A stretch of 64,000 bases of DNA from Pinus tabuliformis (taxonomy: Eukaryota; Streptophyta; Pinopsida; Pinales; Pinaceae): positions 210,545,742 to 210,609,741 of the forward strand of contig CM062818.1 in assembly GCA_031772625.1 (NCBI GenBank), given 5' to 3'. Shown in pieces: positions 59,453 to 64,000 of the stretch. The notes under the pieces are model-generated. The model searched no databases. It was not told the DNA's origin and saw only the letters and a list, made by a program, of their open reading frames with translations. Position numbers and translations under genes: made by a program. The stretch's first letter is position 1; each line of letters begins with the position of its first letter.

Positions 59453-59612
59453 TATAGGGAAATGAGCTGGTTGGCTAGGGCCCAACCAACCCAACTCATT
59501 CTCCCTTTGTCTATAAGGTGTGTTATCTATATATATAGATAACACACCTTATAGATAGAGTGAGAATGAGTTGGGTTGGTTGGGCCCTAGCCAACCAACT
59601 CATTTCCCTATA
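59453..59612. repeat. 160-bp foldback with 80-bp arms
   Basis: The sequence is a near-perfect palindrome centred between 59,532 and 59,533. The arms differ at only about four positions and start TATAGGGAAATGAG. The middle is an AT-rich ATCTATATATATAGAT. There is almost no loop, so the RNA would fold into a long hairpin. It could be a foldback-type MITE or a young inverted duplication. No clear TSD. Confidence 0.9.
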
Positions 59613-60681
59613 CGAAAGCTGGGAAATCAAATACACAAACAACTCATTCACATAAGACTTAAACTCATAAATTGATAAATTGACATGGCTTCTTAGATTA
59701 GCTTGAATGTTTGCTGCAATTATACATCAAAGCTTCGAATCCAGCCTCTAACTAATCATAAGGAAGGGGGAAGATCCCCCTAAAGTTGATCCAACAGCAT
59801 GGAAGTACAATAATTGGTTTTCTCCTCCCCTTTCTAGCATAACTCTGTTTCTTTTATAATACTTTTACATGACAAATTTGGCTTTAGACAAGCCATTCCT
59901 TTGCAAACAATATGGGGATTGAATCCCAACTAATTCTCATCAATAGAATATCAATACAATCATTGTCCCATTGAAAGAATGCAGATTTGATACGAATTTT
60001 CTAAATCTAGGCATATTCTATAATTATGGAAAAAATGGTATTTTTAACAAACTGCCTCCAAATAACACTTTGTATCTTCTTCACCATTACGAATTTTGGA
60101 AAATGGCCTGCCTATTATTTAACTTCCTATGCTGGGGAAAAAACCCATGGTTTGTAATTTTAAGATTCGCTATAATCGGCGTGAAAATCGAGGAGGAAAT
60201 CAACAGTTTGGAAACTGCTGCAAATTCGGTTCTAAATCATTAATTATTCCCTAAATATAAATCCATATGACCTGGGTGTATCTTGACTCATGTGGAACTG
60301 TTCAAACAACATTTCGAACAAAAACCTCTTCCATATTTTCCCATAAATGTGTGAATGTATGAAGGCCCCAAATCGGTGCAGGAATGTTGTTGTAAAAACT
60401 AAATTGGTGCAGGAATGTTGTAAAAACTAAATTGGTGCAAAAATTCGGTGTGGTGTAGGAACCTAATTTACAATACAAAGAGGTGAGCGCATGATCAAGG
60501 TCAATTTTCATATAAGTAAGAAGGTAATTGACAATTTTTAAGCTTGAAAACACAAAAACCATCATTAATAATGGCTTAAATGTCAAATCTTGTTAAAACA
60601 AGGGAGATGTGTTACACAATAAATATTTACTTTATCGTTTCTAAGAATACACGAAATTTCGACGATAACCATACAATATAA
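59613..60681. other. Unassigned stretch, no gene seen
   Basis: A plus-strand frame at 59,971-60,243 has an ordinary start but no domain, and I consider it chance. A small tandem duplication lies at 60,375-60,433. Confidence 0.4.
60375..60433. repeat. Tandem duplication, 28-31 bp
   Basis: GGTGCAGGAATGTTG(TTG)TAAAAACTAAATT occurs twice, the first copy with three extra bases. The word GGTGCA starts a third time. Confidence 0.85.
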
Positions 60682-60942
60682 CTAAAAGCACGAGGGATTT
60701 CTAACTAAAAATAGATATAAAACAAGACAAAATAGAGGTGTAACAGAAGTAATCTTCAATGTCATCTTCCAAGGGGCTAACGCGGTCACCTTCTTCAAGG
60801 TTCTCAAAAGGAGATTCATAGAGAGTAATATCCTTGAGAAAGGTAAGGTTAGTCTCAACTTCACTTTCCATGGACTCATCCTTCCCAACACATGTGTTCT
60901 CAAAATCATTATTTTCATCATGTGGACCCAAGGAGGACTCAT
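60682..60942 (-). pseudogene. Fragment of an acidic protein related to the 57.2-58.0 kb relic
   Basis: The minus strand reads LGPHDENNDFENTCVGKDES, ESEVETNLTFLKDITLYESP, then EEGDRVSPLEDDIED. The spacing of the VE-x2-L-x-FL block and the later GD-xx-(A/S)P block resembles GLPFLSSII and TGDSLAPF in the other relic, so the two look like paralogous remains. Function unknown. Confidence 0.35.
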
Positions 60943-60984
60943 CTTCCCTACTTATTTCCCAATAAGTTATTTATGAAAACCCTT

Positions 60985-61834
60985 CAGTAAACATTAAAAT
61001 AAATTATGTTGCAGATATCACACGATAATACAAAAACAAACACATGCACAAGAATCAAACACATCAACACAGATATTTTGTACAATTGTGCTCGGAAAAA
61101 CACAATGCGGGAAAACCGGTGCAGCAGAGGGGGATTTTATTATTAAGCAAATCTTCAGTACAACTGGGAAACAAACTGGCTTACCCAACAGAGAAAAATT
61201 CTCCAGCACTTCTCCCAATCTCAGCATCAGGCTTACTTGCCTTTGCGCAACTCCCAGACTCTCTGCGTCATCTCCTGCCTCTCTGTGTCAACTCCTACCT
61301 CTCTGCGTCACCCACGCAAACCCACCAGTGACTACGTAATTCTGTTGCCTCTACGTCTACCACTCTAACCTCTACGTTGATCTTCTAATGTTGTTCCCGA
61401 CTCTCTATTTTGTACGTGCTACCTCTTGTTGCGCTCCAGACCTCTAGTTCAGATTTCCCAATGACCTCGCTCCATAAATTGAACTAATTGGTCTCCCTCA
61501 GTGTATCTCCAGATGACCCTCAAGTCCCCTTTTATAATTTTCCAGTTGATGAATCAATGGCCAAGACTAAGTCCCTAATCAATGGCTAAGATTAAAATAG
61601 ACTTTATCCTTATCTTTTGGAAGTTTCTCATCCTTATGTTTATTAATATCCATTAATATTTTTATTTCCCTAAGTTTAGGCTTAGGAACTCATTAAAAAT
61701 ATTAATTATTTTAATAACTCTTCATCTGGATGGATTTTTCCAAAATGATTTATGGGTTTTGGAGATCTCATGTGCTTTAGCCTCTCCACTAATTTTCATG
61801 GCTAGGGCACATCCGATTCTACCCTAAATCACCA
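60985..61834 (-). repeat. 3' LTR of Copia 3
   Basis: Begins TGGTGATTTAGGGTAG on the minus strand after a purine tract and shares the CAATGCGGGAAAACCGGTGC block and the GGAGATCTCATG block with the Copia 1 LTR. The lower end is uncertain. Confidence 0.6.
61251..61311. repeat. Minisatellite, three 20-21-bp units
   Basis: CTCCTGCCTCTCTGTGTCAA-type units inside the Copia 3 LTR. Confidence 0.85.
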
Positions 61835-61844
61835 CTCCCTCTTA
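61835..61844 (-). promoter_or_regulatory. Polypurine tract of Copia 3
   Basis: TAAGAGGGAG on the minus strand, identical to that of Copia 1. Confidence 0.65.
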
Positions 61845-62106
61845 GTGAGGATTGCGCTCTAATAATACTCCACACTAAGCATGACTCTGATTACATGGCA
61901 CCGGTACCTGTGTTGATGTTGAGCCTCTCCGCCCAACATCCTCTCCACTGTTGCATCCTAACCTGCTACCCATGGCTCTATCATTGCCACTGCTACATCT
62001 GTATTGCAGCTCCCTCTGCATCCGAGTTGTTGTTGGTCCTTCTTTCCAACACTGCATCTGCTCTACAACTCTTTCTCATTATGTTGCATCGTGTTACTGC
62101 TAACTA

Positions 62107-64000
62107 CTACTGCATTGCAACATCATACCCATTTCTACTACTGAAATGAATTCTTATCATCCCCATCTTCTCCTTGAAGTAATCAAACTTGGTTCTTCGA
62201 AGGGCCTTGGTAAGGATGTCTGCCACTTGTTCTCCTATAGGAGTGTAGCTCAATTGTACGGCTCCTTGTTGGACATAGTTTCTAACAATGTGACATCGAA
62301 AATTAATATGCTTTGACTGATCGTGAAATATTGGATTCTCAGAGAGCTTGATGCAACTCTGATTATCACACATGATCCTAGACACCTCCATCTTTCTTCT
62401 AAATAGGTTCAAAATTAGTTTTCTAAGACATATGGCTTCACACGAAGTTGTGTTTGCGGCCATATATTCTTCTTCAGCTGAGCTCAGAGCTACGGATTTC
62501 TATTTCCTACTACACCAGGTGGTCATTCTTGATCCAATATTGAAACAGTACCCAGAGGTACTTTTCCGATCTACTGAACTTCCAACCCAATCTGCATCAG
62601 TAAATCCACTCAATATAATATCCTTACTCCTAGAGACAAGAGTCCATAATCAATTGTTCCCTGTATATATCTCAGAACATGTTTGGTTGTTGCCTAGTGC
62701 GCCCTCTTCGATTCCACCCTGAACTGACTAAGGGTGTTGACAGCGTAACAAATGTTTGGCCCGGTATTAACTTGATACATCAGGGACCCTATTAGTTTCC
62801 TATATAAGGTGGGATCAACATCCTTGTCTTCTGATGCATCAATTTTCTTCCAGTTGGTGATCATTGGAGTAGCCATGGGTCTACAATCCTCCATCCTGAA
62901 TCTCTCCAGAATTTTTGTAGCATATCCCCCTTTCCCAAGGAAGATATCCCCCTTTTTCTATCAAACTTCCAACCCAGGAAATAATGGATTTGTCCCAAAT
63001 CCTTCATGTCAAATTCTATGGCTAGATTCTTCTTTCAGTCCTAGATGAGCCTGGATGATCCTGTCAGGAATAGATCATCCACATATAATACTAGGATTAG
63101 GGGCTCATTCTCTACAACCAAATAGTAGAGATTTGGATCTACCTCACTCTTGACAAATCCCATCTTCTGCAAGTAGCCATCAATTCGACCATACCATGAT
63201 CTAGGTGCATGCTTCAACTCATACAAAGCTTTCTTCAATCTGCATACATGAGACTTCTTCTCATGTGTCTCAAAGCCTTTTGGTTGTTCAATGTATGCCT
63301 CTTCTTCTATCGCCTCGTTCAGAAATTTTGTTTTGACATCCATCTAATGAATCTCCCATCCCATCTGTGCTGCAAGAGATATCACGGTTCTAATAGATGT
63401 ATACCTAGCTACTGGGGCGAAGGTCTCTTCGTAGTCAATTCCTTCCTTCTGAGCATACCCCTTAGCAACAAGCCTGGCTTTGTATTTTTCCACGCTACCA
63501 TCTGCAGCGTATTTAATCTTGTAGATTCATCTCGAACCTACCACCGATCTATCTTGAGGCCTTGGCACTACCTCCCGGACATCGTTCACCATTATGGAGT
63601 TGTATTCCTCTACCATAGCATCCAACCAAACCTGATGTTGAGAGCCTCTTGAAAATTGGTAGGCTCCCCATCCTAAGATACTAATGTATGATATCTATCT
63701 AGTTGTTTTCGTCCCTCTTATTGTTTCTTGGTGCATCGATCAAATCCTCTGCATCTCGTTGAATCTGACAAAGTTCTCTGCTCGTTCTTCCTCTGCTAGC
63801 AGGTGCTTCTATTAGCTCCTCCTCCTCCTCTGATTCTTCCTAATCTGAGGAATAATTCTTTACTTTCGTTGTTTGAAGAGGTTTAACCAATGACTCCTCT
63901 TTTACCTGTGTAAAAATTCTCACTATAGATCACCTAATAATGCAATATACTAAAGCAAAATACTTGATCTACTTCTACAAACAAACTTGTGGAAGCTTAA
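62107..64000 (-). pseudogene. pol: Copia 3 pol, RT and RNase H (partial)
   Basis: RT: MDVKTKFLNEAIEEEAYIEQ (63,343), [36 protein letters not shown] with YVDD intact (near 63,080), then ATPMITNWKKIDASEDKDVD and YRKLIGSLMYQVNTGPN. RNase H: MAANTTSCEAICLRKLI (62,463), MCDNQSCIKLSENPIFHD, ADILTKALRRTKFDYFKEK. It ends at 62,107. The three open pieces lie in three different frames, so at least two frameshifts and several stops inactivate it. It is the least damaged of the three related Copia copies in this region. Confidence 0.85.

Larger units (their letters stand above)
60985..64000 (-). mobile_element. Copia element 3, 3' portion, runs off the window
   Basis: 3' LTR, purine tract, RNase H and RT on the minus strand. 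Upstream coding sequence (linker region and the integrase end) continues past 64,000. It is closely related to Copia 1 and 2 in LTR blocks and protein motifs. Confidence 0.8.

Noticed and set aside
59971..60243. 90-codon plus-strand ORF
   Set aside because: No domain, no neighbours of the same type, and length within chance for A/T-rich DNA.

Overview
This window looks like nuclear DNA of a land plant, probably one with a large, transposon-rich genome. A gymnosperm is my guess from the overall look, not something the sequence proves. I see no intact host gene, no tRNA or rRNA gene and no CRISPR. Almost every recognisable stretch is a decayed mobile element, and the order of insertion can often be read from target-site duplications (TSDs).

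Left part (1-13.5 kb): two minus-strand coding relics of unrecognised, coiled-coil-rich proteins (about 1.8-8.1 kb and 10.0-11.7 kb). The first contains a 1.66 kb segment repeated three times in tandem. Both are mostly open in one frame and broken mainly by TAG codons. The second ends at a polypurine tract (PPT) and an LTR-like sequence.

13.6-20.4 kb (+): a Copia element with Sirevirus-like features. It has a 1.54 kb 5' LTR, a Met-tRNA primer-binding site (PBS) and one continuous gag-pol frame with nine internal stops and no frameshift. 21.5-25.1 kb (-): a broken LINE carrying a small TIR-like insertion. 28.1-32.1 kb (-): an LTR element with 162-185 bp LTRs, a PBS and a PPT but no recognisable pol.

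32.8-53.2 kb (-): two related Copia elements side by side, and a nest. Copia-1 spans 32,788-38,046. Copia-2 starts at 38,163 and is split inside RNase H by an 11.5 kb LTR element (39,504-50,988, TSD ATTAT) that shows no pol. That element is itself interrupted by a 5.25 kb unit (43,390-48,640) flanked by GGAGG. The inner unit carries the best-preserved coding sequence in the window: 681 and 406 codon ORFs in one frame, separated by a single TAG and preceded by a roughly 70-bp-periodic array of a GCGATATCGC-centred motif. This is the most interesting system here.

Right part (53-64 kb): mostly unrecognised non-coding DNA with a hAT-type MITE, a 160-bp foldback, degenerate short repeats, two small relics of acidic proteins, and the 3' half of a third Copia element running off the window end.
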